From Bacillus sp. OK048 (GTDB lineage: Bacteria > Bacillota > Bacilli > Bacillales > Cytobacillaceae), in assembly GCF_900103525.1 (NCBI RefSeq), contig NZ_FNHN01000003.1:124001-188000 (forward strand): DNA of 64,000 bases, given 5' to 3'. Positions 54,117 to 63,272 of this stretch are shown here, piece after piece (the first letter of the stretch is position 1; each line of letters starts with the position of its first letter). The translations under genes were made by a program, and so were the position numbers. Below the pieces are notes generated by a model. It was not told the origin of the DNA. It made no database searches and was given only the letters and a program-made list of their open reading frames with translations.

Positions 54117-55097
54117 TTAATATACATCCTTTTTTGTAAAAACAAAGAAAGAAACAAATAAACCAGCTGCCCACCAAACGAGGAGAACAATCATTGAAAA
54201 TGAAAGGGTCATCCCTTCTATCGGAGGTGGATTACCGTTCATATAATTCGTTAGCTTTAAATTTACCATAAAGAAGTATTTCGCTGACTCCCAAGAGGAA
54301 ACCATATTACTAAGGATTGCTCCAGATATCAGGGCGGCCAACATGACTCCCATTCCTGCTGCTGTGCTGCGGATTAAAACCGATAACATAAACGACAGTG
54401 TCCCTACCACAATGGCTACGAGCCACACGAGACCAAAATCCATTAATAAAAACTGCCACTGGTCAATTAATTTCACACTTTCGGTATTCAAACCAGCATT
54501 ATTCACACTAAAACCTGTCAGTACAGGTGCTCCCCAGCCTTTATAACCAAACACCAAACCAGATATACTATAAGATAGAATTCCAGCAATCGCCACAATT
54601 AACGAGATTGCAAGGGTAAGGGTCATATATTTACTAAGGAGAACTTTCCACCTTTTTACCGGTCTCGTTAATAATAACTTAATGGAGCCCTGACTATGTT
54701 CTGAAGACACAATATCACTGGCAATCACCATTACCATTAATGGAATAAATAATTCAATCGAATTCTCTAAAAAGATTCTCATGAACGTTGGAGCACCTGG
54801 CTCTGATGGGTTTATGTCATGATCGAGATAGTATTGATTTTGCTGTAAAGCGATTTGCAGTTGTTTTTTCCATTCGTCAGAGATCCGCGGGCTGCTTATC
54901 CGATTTTGCTGATCAATGATCGTTTGTTGGATAATTGTCCGCCAATCATCCGTTCCTAATTTTTCTCTTTGCCTTTCCACCTCTTTAAATTGTGCATAGG
55001 TGAATAATGCCACTAATATACCAATGATGATTGCGATAACAACCAGTCTCTTTTTAGCAATTAGCTTCATCATTTCATTTTGAATCAGGTTATTCAA
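54117..55097 (-). CDS. ABC-2 type transporter permease
   Basis: A permease of about 326 residues: one N-terminal membrane helix (about 18-37), an extracytoplasmic loop of about 90 residues, then five helices. It has a conserved DIVSSEHSQGSIKLLLTRPVKRW coupling region after helix 2. It pairs with the ATPase encoded just upstream. The TTG at 55097 is 8 bases after a GGGGG site; a GTG at 55106 lies within it. Substrate unknown. Confidence 0.85.
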   Translation of the reverse strand: MNNLIQNEMMKLIAKKRLVVIAIIIGILVALFTYAQFKEVERQREKLGTDDWRTIIQQTIIDQQNRISSPRISDEWKKQLQIALQQNQYYLDHDINPSEPGAPTFMRIFLENSIELFIPLMVMVIASDIVSSEHSQGSIKLLLTRPVKRWKVLLSKYMTLTLAISLIVAIAGILSYSISGLVFGYKGWGAPVLTGFSVNNAGLNTESVKLIDQWQFLLMDFGLVWLVAIVVGTLSFMLSVLIRSTAAGMGVMLAALISGAILSNMVSSWESAKYFFMVNLKLTNYMNGNPPPIEGMTLSFSMIVLLVWWAAGLFVSFFVFTKKDVY

Positions 55098-56001
55098 TCG
55101 AATCACCCCCCGTTAGTTCGAGGAACAAATCTTCTAGAACGGGCATTTTTCGATTCATTTCCGTAACAGAGACTCCTGCTTCTACCAGCTTTTTATTCCA
55201 CTCTCCCGTTTTTATTTCATCATATTCAGTCAAAACTGCGCCATCGTCTCTTTCTTCAATGGATGTGACCGAACTTAAAACCTGCTTACCTATTTCACTC
55301 GGGTGAAAACGCCAAACCACTCGTTCCCGGTTAGATAATAAGTTATGAACCGTATCTGTTCGAATTACTGTTCCTCTTGAAATGATTGCAACTCGGTCAC
55401 ATAATAATTGAATTTCGCTTAATAAATGGCTAGAAACAAGAACGCTTAGGCCTTCTTCTTCAGCTAAATAGCGAATAAATCCCCGCAATTCTCTGATACC
55501 CGCAGGATCTAATCCATTTGTTGGTTCATCGAGAATTAATACTTTAGGTCTGCCTAATAGCGCTTGAGCAATACCTAGTCTTTGTCTCATCCCTAAAGAA
55601 TAAGTTTTCACTTTATCATGAATGCGGTCTTTAAGGCCCACTAGCTCCGTCAATTCATTGATTCTTTCTTCACCAATTCCATCGAGCATCCTCGCAAAAT
55701 GCAATAGATTGTCATAGCCAGATAAATATGGATATAATTCAGGATTTTCAACAATACATCCAAGATGTTTCAATGCTTCTTCGAAGTTGTCTATAATATT
55801 ATATCCGCCAATATAAATACTTCCTGACGTAGGTTTAATTAACCCAACCAACATCCGGATGGTTGTCGTTTTTCCTGCACCATTTGGTCCTAAGAATCCA
55901 AATACCTCTCCTTCTTTTAAATCAAAGCTAATACCTTTTATGATCTCTTTTTTACCAATTACTTTCTTTAAATTATGGACAGATAAAGTTATTTTCTCCA
56001 T
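55090..56001 (-). CDS. ABC transporter ATP-binding protein (BcrA/CcmA type)
   Basis: A 303-residue ATPase with Walker A GPNGAGKTT, Q-loop, signature SLGMRQRLG, Walker B VLILDEPTNGLDP and the H-loop SSHLLSE. A C-terminal extension (about 220-303) is typical of exporters paired with ABC-2 permeases, including bacitracin-type and lantibiotic-immunity systems. It overlaps the permease gene and follows the GDSL esterase gene by 14 bases, so the three form one operon. Cargo unknown. Confidence 0.9.
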   Translation of the reverse strand: MEKITLSVHNLKKVIGKKEIIKGISFDLKEGEVFGFLGPNGAGKTTTIRMLVGLIKPTSGSIYIGGYNIIDNFEEALKHLGCIVENPELYPYLSGYDNLLHFARMLDGIGEERINELTELVGLKDRIHDKVKTYSLGMRQRLGIAQALLGRPKVLILDEPTNGLDPAGIRELRGFIRYLAEEEGLSVLVSSHLLSEIQLLCDRVAIISRGTVIRTDTVHNLLSNRERVVWRFHPSEIGKQVLSSVTSIEERDDGAVLTEYDEIKTGEWNKKLVEAGVSVTEMNRKMPVLEDLFLELTGGDSIE

Positions 56002-56015
56002 TTGGTTAATTCTCC

Positions 56016-56795
56016 TTACCAGGTAAGCAATGAAGCCACTCGTTCCGCTATTAAACGGTACCCTTTTGTATTAGGATGAAACTTGTCAGTATAAAGATAA
56101 TCATTAACCTTTAGCTCAAAAAGGTCAAACGTAGGAACAAACACTATATTAGGGAACGAGGCACTTAATTCTGCACTTTGGTAATTCCAATGACGAACCA
56201 CTGCAGACATCTCTTTACCTTGCTCTAAATCAATAAAGGGGTTATATAAGCCAATAAAAAAGACATTTGAATCAGGATTGCTAGCACGAATTTGCTGAAA
56301 AATAAAATTCATATTCTCAAGGAATTTTCCCTCTATATCAGTAATGTCTTCTGTATCAAACTCTATTAAACCTTGTCCACCTCTGAACAAATCATTACCG
56401 CCCATTGTTACTAGTATCATGTCAGCTGCTTTAATTTGTCTTTGGACTTCTGCCTGCTGAATTTGCTCCTTTAGTTGGTCTGACCGCTGCCCGGTGATAC
56501 CCAGGTTTGTCAACCGTACATCCTGCTTTGATTTCTCCTTTATTTCATCCATTAGAACACCAACATAGCCTTTTCCTGTTTCATCCCCTGTACCCCTCGT
56601 TAAAGAATCACCAAGGGCAACAATATGTAAACCTTCTTTCTTCGTTTCCTCTTTCTTTTCTAAGGTAGTTTTCTTTGGAATATTATCTGGTTTACCTGCA
56701 TAATATTCACCTACTGCCCAGCCTAGTCCAACCAGCCAAAGAAGACAAAAAAATACTGATATAATGGTTATAGACCGTATGAGTTTCTTATTCAA
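56016..56795 (-). CDS. SGNH/GDSL-type esterase, membrane-anchored
   Basis: A 259-residue protein with an N-terminal membrane anchor or signal (about 8-30), and the SGNH blocks: GDSLTRGTG (Ser), GQRSDQL (Gly), MGGNDLF (Asn) and DKFHPNTKG (Asp and His). It is related to YpmR-type lipases of bacilli and probably acts on an acyl or acetyl ester at the cell surface. TTG start, 9 bases after AAAGGATG. First gene of the operon with the ABC exporter. Confidence 0.88.
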   Translation of the reverse strand: MNKKLIRSITIISVFFCLLWLVGLGWAVGEYYAGKPDNIPKKTTLEKKEETKKEGLHIVALGDSLTRGTGDETGKGYVGVLMDEIKEKSKQDVRLTNLGITGQRSDQLKEQIQQAEVQRQIKAADMILVTMGGNDLFRGGQGLIEFDTEDITDIEGKFLENMNFIFQQIRASNPDSNVFFIGLYNPFIDLEQGKEMSAVVRHWNYQSAELSASFPNIVFVPTFDLFELKVNDYLYTDKFHPNTKGYRLIAERVASLLTW

Positions 56796-56874
56796 AAAAG
56801 ATTCATCCTTTCTGGCTATTTCTACCTTTTATTTAATCACAATTACAGGATGAATCAAACTTTCAACTCACAAA

Positions 56875-56903
56875 AAAACCGATTTCCTATACGGAAACCG
56901 GTT
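56875..56903 (-). terminator. Terminator of hmp
   Basis: An AACCGGTTTCCG ... GGAAATCGGTT stem followed by seven T on the minus strand; it overlaps the last hmp codons. Confidence 0.8.
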
Positions 56904-58128
56904 CTTTCTTCACACTATCTTCTAAATTTCCTTTTGGACCAAAGAATTCAAAGTTTATTCTATCTTCCTTTACTCCTAAATTCTTTAAGGAATGATTGAT
57001 TGCACTCATAAATGGAACAGGACCACAGAAATAAAAATCTGTTTCTTGAATAGGAAGATTCTCTTCCATCCAATCCTGGGTTACATACCCTTCAACATCA
57101 AACCGTTTGTTTGTCCAGTCATCTTCAGTAGGTGAATCGTAAAAGTAAAATGAATTGACATGTTCAAGCGAGGTCAGCAATTCCACTTCATCTTTTAATG
57201 CATGAACATTACTATTTGCAGCTGCATGAATGAAAATTACTTTTCTTTGTGGCTGGACTTCAACAACAGTCTTTAACATGCTTAGCATTGGTGTTAAACC
57301 AACCCCTCCGCTTAAAAGCACAACAGGAGTATTTTTCTTTGTATCCAGTACAAAATCACCTGCAGGAGCACTTACCTTAAGGATTTCTCCTTCTATTACA
57401 CTTTCATGGAGATAATTAGATACCACTCCATCTGGATTTGCAGTACCCGCTTCACGTTTTACACTAATGCGGTAATAATCTTTACCTGGTGCATCAGATA
57501 AGCTATATTGACGGATATGTGTAAACTCCTCGCCATCGATTTCAAGTTTAATACTAATATACTGTCCAGGAAGAAAGTGGGCTATTTCTTTATTGTCCGT
57601 AGGTTTTAAGTAGAATGAAGTGATAACATCACTTTCGATTACCTTGCGATCAACAATAAAGCTGCGGAAACCATCCCATCCACCTTTTTGAGAGGCAGCC
57701 TCATCGTACATTTCTGCCTCAACACTGATAAACGCATCTGCAATTACTCCATAAGCCTCTGCCCAAGCATTGATAATCTCATCTGTAGCTGCATCTCCCA
57801 GTACATCTTTAATCGCTAACAAAAGATGTTTTCCAACAATCGGATAATGTTCGGCTTTAATTCTAAGACTTCTGTGCTTATGGGCAATTTGTTTTACTAC
57901 AGGAAGAATCGCTTCAAGATTATCAATATATTGGGCAGCAGCATAGACTGTCCCTGCAAGTGCTTTTTGCTGTCTTCCCTGTTTTTGGTTTGCATGGTTA
58001 AAGATATTTAATAGTTCAGGATGATTTCCAAACATTAATTGATAAAAACGTGTGGTAATGGCTTCTCCATGTTTTTCTAAAACAGGTACAGTTGATTTAA
58101 TAATTTCTATTGTACTTTGATCTAACAA
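56887..58128 (-). CDS. hmp: Flavohemoglobin (nitric oxide dioxygenase)
   Basis: A protein of about 413 residues. A globin domain (about 1-138) has the proximal histidine in IAHKHRSL, followed by a ferredoxin-reductase FAD domain (about 148-255, RQYSLSD) and an NAD domain (about 262-400, SGGVGLTPMLSML and FCGPVPFM). It converts NO to nitrate with NADH. The TTG at 58128 was chosen because AAGGAG is 8 bases away and the N-terminus MLDQSTIEIIKS then lines up with the known Bacillus Hmp start; GTG 58137 overlaps the ribosome site. Confidence 0.95.
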   Translation of the reverse strand: MLDQSTIEIIKSTVPVLEKHGEAITTRFYQLMFGNHPELLNIFNHANQKQGRQQKALAGTVYAAAQYIDNLEAILPVVKQIAHKHRSLRIKAEHYPIVGKHLLLAIKDVLGDAATDEIINAWAEAYGVIADAFISVEAEMYDEAASQKGGWDGFRSFIVDRKVIESDVITSFYLKPTDNKEIAHFLPGQYISIKLEIDGEEFTHIRQYSLSDAPGKDYYRISVKREAGTANPDGVVSNYLHESVIEGEILKVSAPAGDFVLDTKKNTPVVLLSGGVGLTPMLSMLKTVVEVQPQRKVIFIHAAANSNVHALKDEVELLTSLEHVNSFYFYDSPTEDDWTNKRFDVEGYVTQDWMEENLPIQETDFYFCGPVPFMSAINHSLKNLGVKEDRINFEFFGPKGNLEDSVKKEPVSV

Positions 58129-58153
58129 AACCTTCACTCCTTATGTGGTGGTT

Positions 58154-58173
58154 ATCACTATTTATATAGTGAT
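58154..58173 (-). promoter_or_regulatory. Perfect inverted repeat upstream of hmp
   Basis: ATCACTAT-TTAT-ATAGTGAT, 26 bases before the hmp start codon. A likely operator for an NO- or oxygen-responsive repressor such as NsrR; the regulator is not certain. Confidence 0.5.
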
Positions 58174-58261
58174 TATATACAAAACCACACATGGAGTAAG
58201 TGATGCAAATCACAGACAATATTTTTTGAATAATTTTACCCAGGACTATAGTATTACTTAT

Positions 58262-58927
58262 CTATAGTATTCCTTTTTCTTTTGCTTCAATTAGCCACGA
58301 AGGAAACTCATTTAGGAGATTGTTATATAATTCTTCATCAGAGATTTTTTCAATATCTTCTATATGAAAGAAATTTGCATTATCAATAAATCGCCCTTCC
58401 ATTGTGTCCAACTTTTCAAGGACCTCGAAGTTTGAATTCCCAATACCAACAAACTGCCAAAATATTGGTTTGTTAGAGGAAGCCACAATTGGTTTTTTAA
58501 TTGTTCTTTTACAGCCTCCATCATTGATAAACACAATAAAAGTAGGTTCCTTGGCTGGTTGTTCTACCGTATATTTATTAATTACATCTTCCATTACAGG
58601 TGGTTCGTCGTTTCTACCAAATTTATGAATTAAATCGTTGTTTAAAATATAATCATCAACATAATTAACAAAATCTCTTTCTGTTACTGATTTCAGTCGC
58701 GAAAATTCATTGTCGTACACCCAAACATCAAGTGACCCATCATCATCAAATTGACTAGCAACAGCTAAAATGCGTTCGACAACCTTCTGAACTGTTCCAT
58801 TTTTATAAAGCGTTCTCATAGACCCCGAAATATCTAAGATGATTCCAACTCTCGCAACCACATCGGTAAGTTTCTTCTTTTCTAAAATGACACTTGCCGT
58901 TTTTTTCATCAAACTAATTGTCGTCAT
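58262..58927 (-). CDS. VWA-domain protein (TerF-like)
   Basis: A 221-residue von Willebrand A domain protein. The MIDAS metal site is DISGSM near residue 31, with a threonine in the middle loop and NDGG near 150. It resembles the VWA proteins of tellurite-resistance-like stress clusters (VWA_TerF). No TerD-type gene is nearby, so its partners are unknown. The ATG at 58927 follows AAAGGGG; the longer frame upstream has no ribosome site. Confidence 0.85.
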   Translation of the reverse strand: MTTISLMKKTASVILEKKKLTDVVARVGIILDISGSMRTLYKNGTVQKVVERILAVASQFDDDGSLDVWVYDNEFSRLKSVTERDFVNYVDDYILNNDLIHKFGRNDEPPVMEDVINKYTVEQPAKEPTFIVFINDGGCKRTIKKPIVASSNKPIFWQFVGIGNSNFEVLEKLDTMEGRFIDNANFFHIEDIEKISDEELYNNLLNEFPSWLIEAKEKGIL

Positions 58928-59046
58928 AAAATATCCCCTTTCAACTTTTACTCCTACTTCCATAATTATACTATATCGGATATTTAAGCGTAATTCATAA
59001 ATACAACTCGCCATAGACTCTTAATCGAGCAACCAGCAATAGTAAA

Positions 59047-59235
59047 ATAAGCGGAGATTTTCCGGTTAGATGCAGAATGGCGCTCGTTTCGTGGTAAATA
59101 AGCGGAGGTTTTCCGGTTATGCAAAGCAAAAAAGCCCATTTTCAGATTTTTTGAGTCAATAGGCGGAATCACTCCCTCTATTTAAGGCCGTTTTAATAAA
59201 AATCACTATTTAAGCGGAATTCTTCCGTCTATTTA
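59047..59235. repeat. Intergenic palindromic repeat cluster, family 1 (four copies)
   Basis: Four copies of the imperfect palindrome seen at 21152-21292: 59047-59069 and 59098-59120 (nearly identical), and more diverged copies at 59159-59182 and 59208-59235. Spacing is close to 50 bases. It occupies most of the 500-base gap between the VWA and GNAT genes; nothing else stands out there. Confidence 0.75.
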
Positions 59236-59307
59236 TCAGCTTGGGTGCTTAACCTGATCCTCCTTCTAAGACAAAGTAAATCAAATTTCGTAGAGTTCCT
59301 GATAAGT

Positions 59308-59340
59308 AAAGAAAAAGACGTATGCCAATTCATACGTCAA
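59308..59340 (-). terminator. Terminator of the GNAT gene
   Basis: A GACGTATG/CATACGTC stem followed by TTTTTCTTT on the minus strand, 90 bases after the stop codon. Confidence 0.75.
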
Positions 59341-59425
59341 GTCGTGTGTCTTTTAATAAGAAAGCATCTGAAAACAGAACCCTTTGCAATTGTTGGGACA
59401 CCTTCCTTTAGGGATGTTTGAGAAA

Positions 59426-59986
59426 TTAATTTGTTTTTGCAAAAATACACGTATCTCTTAATTCCTTACTATCAGCTGAAAGACTATCGTTTTTTAAAAT
59501 ACCCTCTAATGTTAAACCTAGTCTCTCTGGAATGGCACGGCTTTTTGTATTTCGAGAATCACAGCGGATTTCCACACGATTAGCATTTAGTTCTTTAAAT
59601 GCAAAGTTTGTAACCGCTTCAGCTGCTTCAGTAATATAACCGTTACCAGAATAACGAGTGTCAATCCAATAGCCAATCTCAAACTTAGGGACGTCCCAAT
59701 TAATTCTGTGTAATCCAGTTGAGCCAATAAATTCGCCAGTTTCTTTATTAAATATATGTAATCGTAAGTCCTCACGGGTTATAAACTTAGCAATACTATC
59801 ACGTATATTCGCTTCTGTATCCTGTTCTGATTGATTCGTATGGGCCCATGGCATCCAAGGCTTTAGCTCATCCAGTGAGGCTTGTATTGCTTCGTATACT
59901 GCCTTTCCATCACCTGGCAGGGGCTTGCGAATTAACAATCTCTCTGACGTAAACTCTTCTGGAAATTCTATTAAACTAGGTTTCAT
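59426..59986 (-). CDS. RimJ/RimL-type GNAT N-acetyltransferase
   Basis: A 186-residue acetyltransferase with the RimJ/RimL features TSERLLIRKPLPGDG at the N-terminus, IGYWIDTRYSGNGYITEA (acetyl-CoA site) near residue 110 and RVEIRCDSRNTKSRAIPERLGL near the end. It probably acetylates an N-terminal amine of a ribosomal or other protein, or a small amine. The ATG at 59986 follows GGAGG; the longer frame to 60028 has no ribosome site. Confidence 0.92.
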   Translation of the reverse strand: MKPSLIEFPEEFTSERLLIRKPLPGDGKAVYEAIQASLDELKPWMPWAHTNQSEQDTEANIRDSIAKFITREDLRLHIFNKETGEFIGSTGLHRINWDVPKFEIGYWIDTRYSGNGYITEAAEAVTNFAFKELNANRVEIRCDSRNTKSRAIPERLGLTLEGILKNDSLSADSKELRDTCIFAKTN

Positions 59987-60014
59987 TATGTACCTCCATC
60001 TATAACTTATTATT

Positions 60015-60195
60015 TTCATGAGAACCATTTCATCTATTCTTATTCGAAATTGGGCTTCATAAACCCTTCATAAAGACCATTTTTTCAATTTCTATTTCAT
60101 TTTGGGCTTCATGAGCTGTTTATGAGGACCATTTTACCTTTTCATTGATGAATTGGGGCTTCATGAACTCCAAAAAAGGGACCATTCCAAATGAA
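60015..60195. repeat. Tandem repeat of about 52 bases, family 2 (three full or near-full copies and a partial one)
   Basis: Units begin at 60051, 60102 and 60154 with TGGGCTTCAT and carry GACCATT about 30 bases later; a partial copy with GAACCATTTCAT precedes them. Each holds a CTTCAT ... ATGAGG inverted pair. The last unit contributes the proS terminator. Confidence 0.7.
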
Positions 60196-60204
60196 AGGGT
60201 CCCG
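60171..60204 (-). terminator. Terminator of proS
   Basis: A GGGACC/GGTCCC stem followed by TTTTTT on the minus strand, just after the proS stop codon and inside the last family 2 repeat. Confidence 0.75.
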
Positions 60205-60211
60205 AAATAAA

Positions 60212-61651
60212 TTAGTATGCTTTTGCCCAGTAAACCATCTTGTCAGCTGCTTTACCACAGCAAACACATGTGTCTGAAACCTTGTCTTGTTCAAATGGAA
60301 TACATCTAGAAGTTGCTGTAGTATCTTCTTTGATTTTTTCCTCGCAAGCGAGTTCGCCGCACCACATTGCTTTAATAAAGCCTGGTTTAGCTTCAAGCTT
60401 TTCCTTTAATTCAGGAAGTGATACAGCTACGGATGTTCTTTCTTCACGGTGATTCAATGCTTTATTATATAAATTGGATTGAATTTCATCGAGCAATTCT
60501 ACTAGCTTTGTTTCTAATTGATCCAAAGGAACGAATACTTTTTCTAATGTATCCCTTCTTACTAAAACAACCTGCTTGTTCTCAATGTCTTTTGGTCCAA
60601 CTTCTAACCGAACGGGAATTCCTTTCATTTCGTACTCATTAAATTTCCAGCCTGGCTTTTTATCACTCGCATCAATACCGACGCGGACAACTTGACCTAA
60701 AGACTTTTTCAAATCATAAGCGAAATCCAGAACGCCTTCTTTATGCTGTGCAATTGGCACAATCATCACTTGAGTTGGCGCTGCTTTTGGTGGAATCACT
60801 AGCCCGCGGTCATCTCCATGAACCATGATTAATGCACCAATGATTCTAGTTGTAAAGCCCCATGATGTTTGATGTACATACTGAAGCTTGCCTTCTTTAT
60901 CGGTATATTGGATATTAAAGGCTTCCGCAAATCCTGTTCCAAAGTGGTGAGAGGTTCCAGATTGCAGCGCTTTACCATCATGCATTAAGCTTTCAATGGT
61001 AAAAGTCGCCTTCGCACCAGCAAATTTTTCTTTTTCGGTCTTTTGCCCTTTTACTACTGGGATCGCAAGGATCTCTTCACAGATAGCGGCATACACGTTT
61101 AGCATTTTAATCGTTTCTTCCATTGCCTCTTCATCAGTGGCATGTGCTGTGTGACCTTCCTGCCATAAAAACTCTAATGTCCTTAGAAAAGGACGGGTCG
61201 TTTTTTCCCAGCGGACTACGTTTGCCCATTGGTTATAAAGCTTTGGTAAGTCTCTGTAGGAGTGGATGATATTGCTATAATGCTCACAAAATAGAACTTC
61301 AGATGTCGGGCGGACAACTAAGCGTTCTGCCAGCTCTTCAGAACCGCCATGTGTAACCCATGCCACTTCAGGAGCAAAGCCTTCTACATGGTCCTTTTCC
61401 TTTTGCAGTAAGCTTTCAGGAATGAACAATGGCATATAAACATTTTCATGCCCGGTTTCTTTAATGCGTCGATCTAATTCATTTTTAATATTATCCCAAA
61501 GTGCATATCCATAAGGGCGGATAATCATTGAACCACGTACACTTGAATAATCAATTAAGTCTGCTTTGGTTACAACATCGGTATACCACTGGGCGAAATC
61601 CTCGTCCATGCTGGTAACATCTTTTACAAATTCCTTTGCCATTTTTGACAC
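60212..61651 (-). CDS. proS: Prolyl-tRNA synthetase, archaeal/eukaryotic-type (short form)
   Basis: A 479-residue class II synthetase. It has [14 protein letters not shown], the [19 protein letters not shown] motif 2 region, an anticodon-binding domain (about 280-380) and the C-terminal zinc-binding extension with cysteines in WCGELACEE and CVCCGKAA, ending in the typical YWAKAY. It lacks the editing insertion of the roughly 565-residue bacterial-type enzyme. It charges tRNA-Pro. The ATG follows GAGGTG. A T-box leader precedes it. Confidence 0.96.
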   Translation of the reverse strand: MSKMAKEFVKDVTSMDEDFAQWYTDVVTKADLIDYSSVRGSMIIRPYGYALWDNIKNELDRRIKETGHENVYMPLFIPESLLQKEKDHVEGFAPEVAWVTHGGSEELAERLVVRPTSEVLFCEHYSNIIHSYRDLPKLYNQWANVVRWEKTTRPFLRTLEFLWQEGHTAHATDEEAMEETIKMLNVYAAICEEILAIPVVKGQKTEKEKFAGAKATFTIESLMHDGKALQSGTSHHFGTGFAEAFNIQYTDKEGKLQYVHQTSWGFTTRIIGALIMVHGDDRGLVIPPKAAPTQVMIVPIAQHKEGVLDFAYDLKKSLGQVVRVGIDASDKKPGWKFNEYEMKGIPVRLEVGPKDIENKQVVLVRRDTLEKVFVPLDQLETKLVELLDEIQSNLYNKALNHREERTSVAVSLPELKEKLEAKPGFIKAMWCGELACEEKIKEDTTATSRCIPFEQDKVSDTCVCCGKAADKMVYWAKAY

Positions 61652-61671
61652 CTCATTATTTTTTTAAATAC

Positions 61672-61915
61672 AAAAAGGCCTTGGCCCCAAAAGGGACCAA
61701 GACCTGGCGATACCACCCTAAATTCATAAAGCAAATGCTTTAAACTCTCGACATGATAACGGATTTTATCCGCATGTATCTTCATCATTATGATCCGATA
61801 CAGAACTCCGAGGCAGGTTCAAATGTCTGTCTTAAGAAACCTTCCACCAGTGGTTTCCTCTCTTTGTAAGACACCTTACACTTTACTTATCCTCATCAAC
61901 GTTTCATTAGTATTT
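61672..61915 (-). promoter_or_regulatory. T-box leader of proS (tRNA-Pro responsive)
   Basis: The minus strand has the stem I start AAAGAGAGG, a specifier-loop region GAACCTGCC in which CCT is a proline codon, the T-box core AGGGTGGTATCGCC, and a terminator GGTCTTGGTCCC ... GGGGCCAAGGCC followed by TTTTT. Uncharged tRNA-Pro should promote read-through. Confidence 0.92.
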
Positions 61916-62066
61916 TTTTAAAATTATATAGTTTCTATACCTAAATGTCAAACTTGCTTTGGAATAATATTTTCAGTTACGACTAATATTCCTTTTTAAA
62001 ATCAAATTAGCATCTATATTCTGTTCATGAATTCAGTTACAATTAGTGTAAAATGGGGTGATATCC

Positions 62067-62204
62067 TTGAAAAGGAAAGAGAATGATCAAGAAAAAATAG
62101 AAATAGAAGAAGAAAAAAAATATTTACTTGACCTAATGAAAATGCAAAATGAAGCATTAAAAAGAATCTATAAAAATACATTAGATCACGAAAATAAAGA
62201 CTAG
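62067..62204 (+). CDS. Small hydrophilic protein of unknown function
   Basis: A 45-residue frame with a TTG start, 5 bases after a good GGGGTGAT site. It is charged and probably helical, rich in Glu and Lys (EKIEIEEEKKYLLDLMKM). It lies between the divergent T-box leader of proS and the cupredoxin gene. No family recognised; the ribosome site is the main support. Confidence 0.5.
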   Translation: MKRKENDQEKIEIEEEKKYLLDLMKMQNEALKRIYKNTLDHENKD

Positions 62205-62352
62205 AACCCTGCCAGACGTTACTAACATCTTTTTTCTTTCCCCAAAGTTTTCATTAAACGTTCATAAAAGCCACCAAAAATACAATTTCTCAGCCTACTA
62301 ATGCATTTATAATATACATATATTGTTTATTAACTTTAGAGGGGATTAGCAA

Positions 62353-63231
62353 ATGTATATATTATCGATTTTTACCATAACAATCATAAGCTTGATCACA
62401 GGTTATTCCATTTACCTTTTACACCGTCATAAAAAGAAGCTGGCAAACTTATCTGGTATTATAGTTGTCACCGTGATTACGATGATGGGCGGACTATTAG
62501 CTGGCTATCTAAGCGGAATTTTATCAGGAGAGTTATTTCTTCCCATTGGTTTGGGAACATTGATTGGCTTTACGCTTGGATTTATTACTGGACAGCCTGT
62601 TGGGATATTGGCAATTTTGAGTGGTTCCGTTTCAGGGATTATGAGCGGAATCGTTGGGGCTATACTCGGGGCCATTCTTCAATTCGACAACCCCACCATC
62701 ATGCTAGGAATTTTTCTAGGTTTGTATGTTATTATTCTTGCCCTTGTTATTTTATTTATTATTGTCGACACGAATGGTAAACTTTCGCTTGATACGTCAG
62801 GCATTTCTCCTTTTAATATTTTATCAGCGGGGTTAGTTCTTATTGCTCTATTTTTATTTTTATACAGCAGTGATTTTGTCAAAATTCCTGGTGAGGCCGA
62901 AGCAGCTCAAGTACAAGAGAAAAGTAAAACTCCTGAAAAAACTGAACTCGATCTTACAAAAGAAACAAATCCTAAAATTGAAATGATGATTACACCAACT
63001 GGGTATTCTCCAAATGTTATTAAAGTAAAAAAAGGCGTACCTGTTGAACTAACCATCACAAATCCAGGTGATAGTAGCTGTTTTTCAACTTTTATGATGC
63101 CTGACTTTGGTTTAGAGAATGTTAATCTTAAGGCTGGAACAACCAATTTAACGTTTACCCCAGACGAAGCTGGCCAATACACGTTTAGCTGTGGAATGAA
63201 TATGTTTAAAGGAACCGTTATTGTTGAATAA
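62353..63231 (+). CDS. Polytopic membrane protein fused to a C-terminal cupredoxin domain
   Basis: A 292-residue protein. The N-terminal half has about six membrane helices with many glycines (GLLAGYLSGILSGE, GSVSGIMSGIVGAILGA). After a linker (about 180-205) comes a cupredoxin-like domain (about 207-292) with PTGYSPNVIKVKKGVPVELTITNPG and a copper-site-like end, FSCGMNMFKGTVIVE (Cys and Met); another Cys-Met cluster is SCFSTFMMPDFG. It may bind copper at the outer face. The ATG follows GAGGGG. Single gene with terminator. Confidence 0.85.
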   Translation: MYILSIFTITIISLITGYSIYLLHRHKKKLANLSGIIVVTVITMMGGLLAGYLSGILSGELFLPIGLGTLIGFTLGFITGQPVGILAILSGSVSGIMSGIVGAILGAILQFDNPTIMLGIFLGLYVIILALVILFIIVDTNGKLSLDTSGISPFNILSAGLVLIALFLFLYSSDFVKIPGEAEAAQVQEKSKTPEKTELDLTKETNPKIEMMITPTGYSPNVIKVKKGVPVELTITNPGDSSCFSTFMMPDFGLENVNLKAGTTNLTFTPDEAGQYTFSCGMNMFKGTVIVE

Positions 63232-63235
63232 ATCC

Positions 63236-63272
63236 AAAAGCACGCGGAGAAATTTCTCAGCGTGCTTCTTTT
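63236..63272. terminator. Bidirectional terminator
   Basis: An AAGCACGCgGAGAA/TTCTCaGCGTGCTT stem between convergent genes. Confidence 0.9.
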
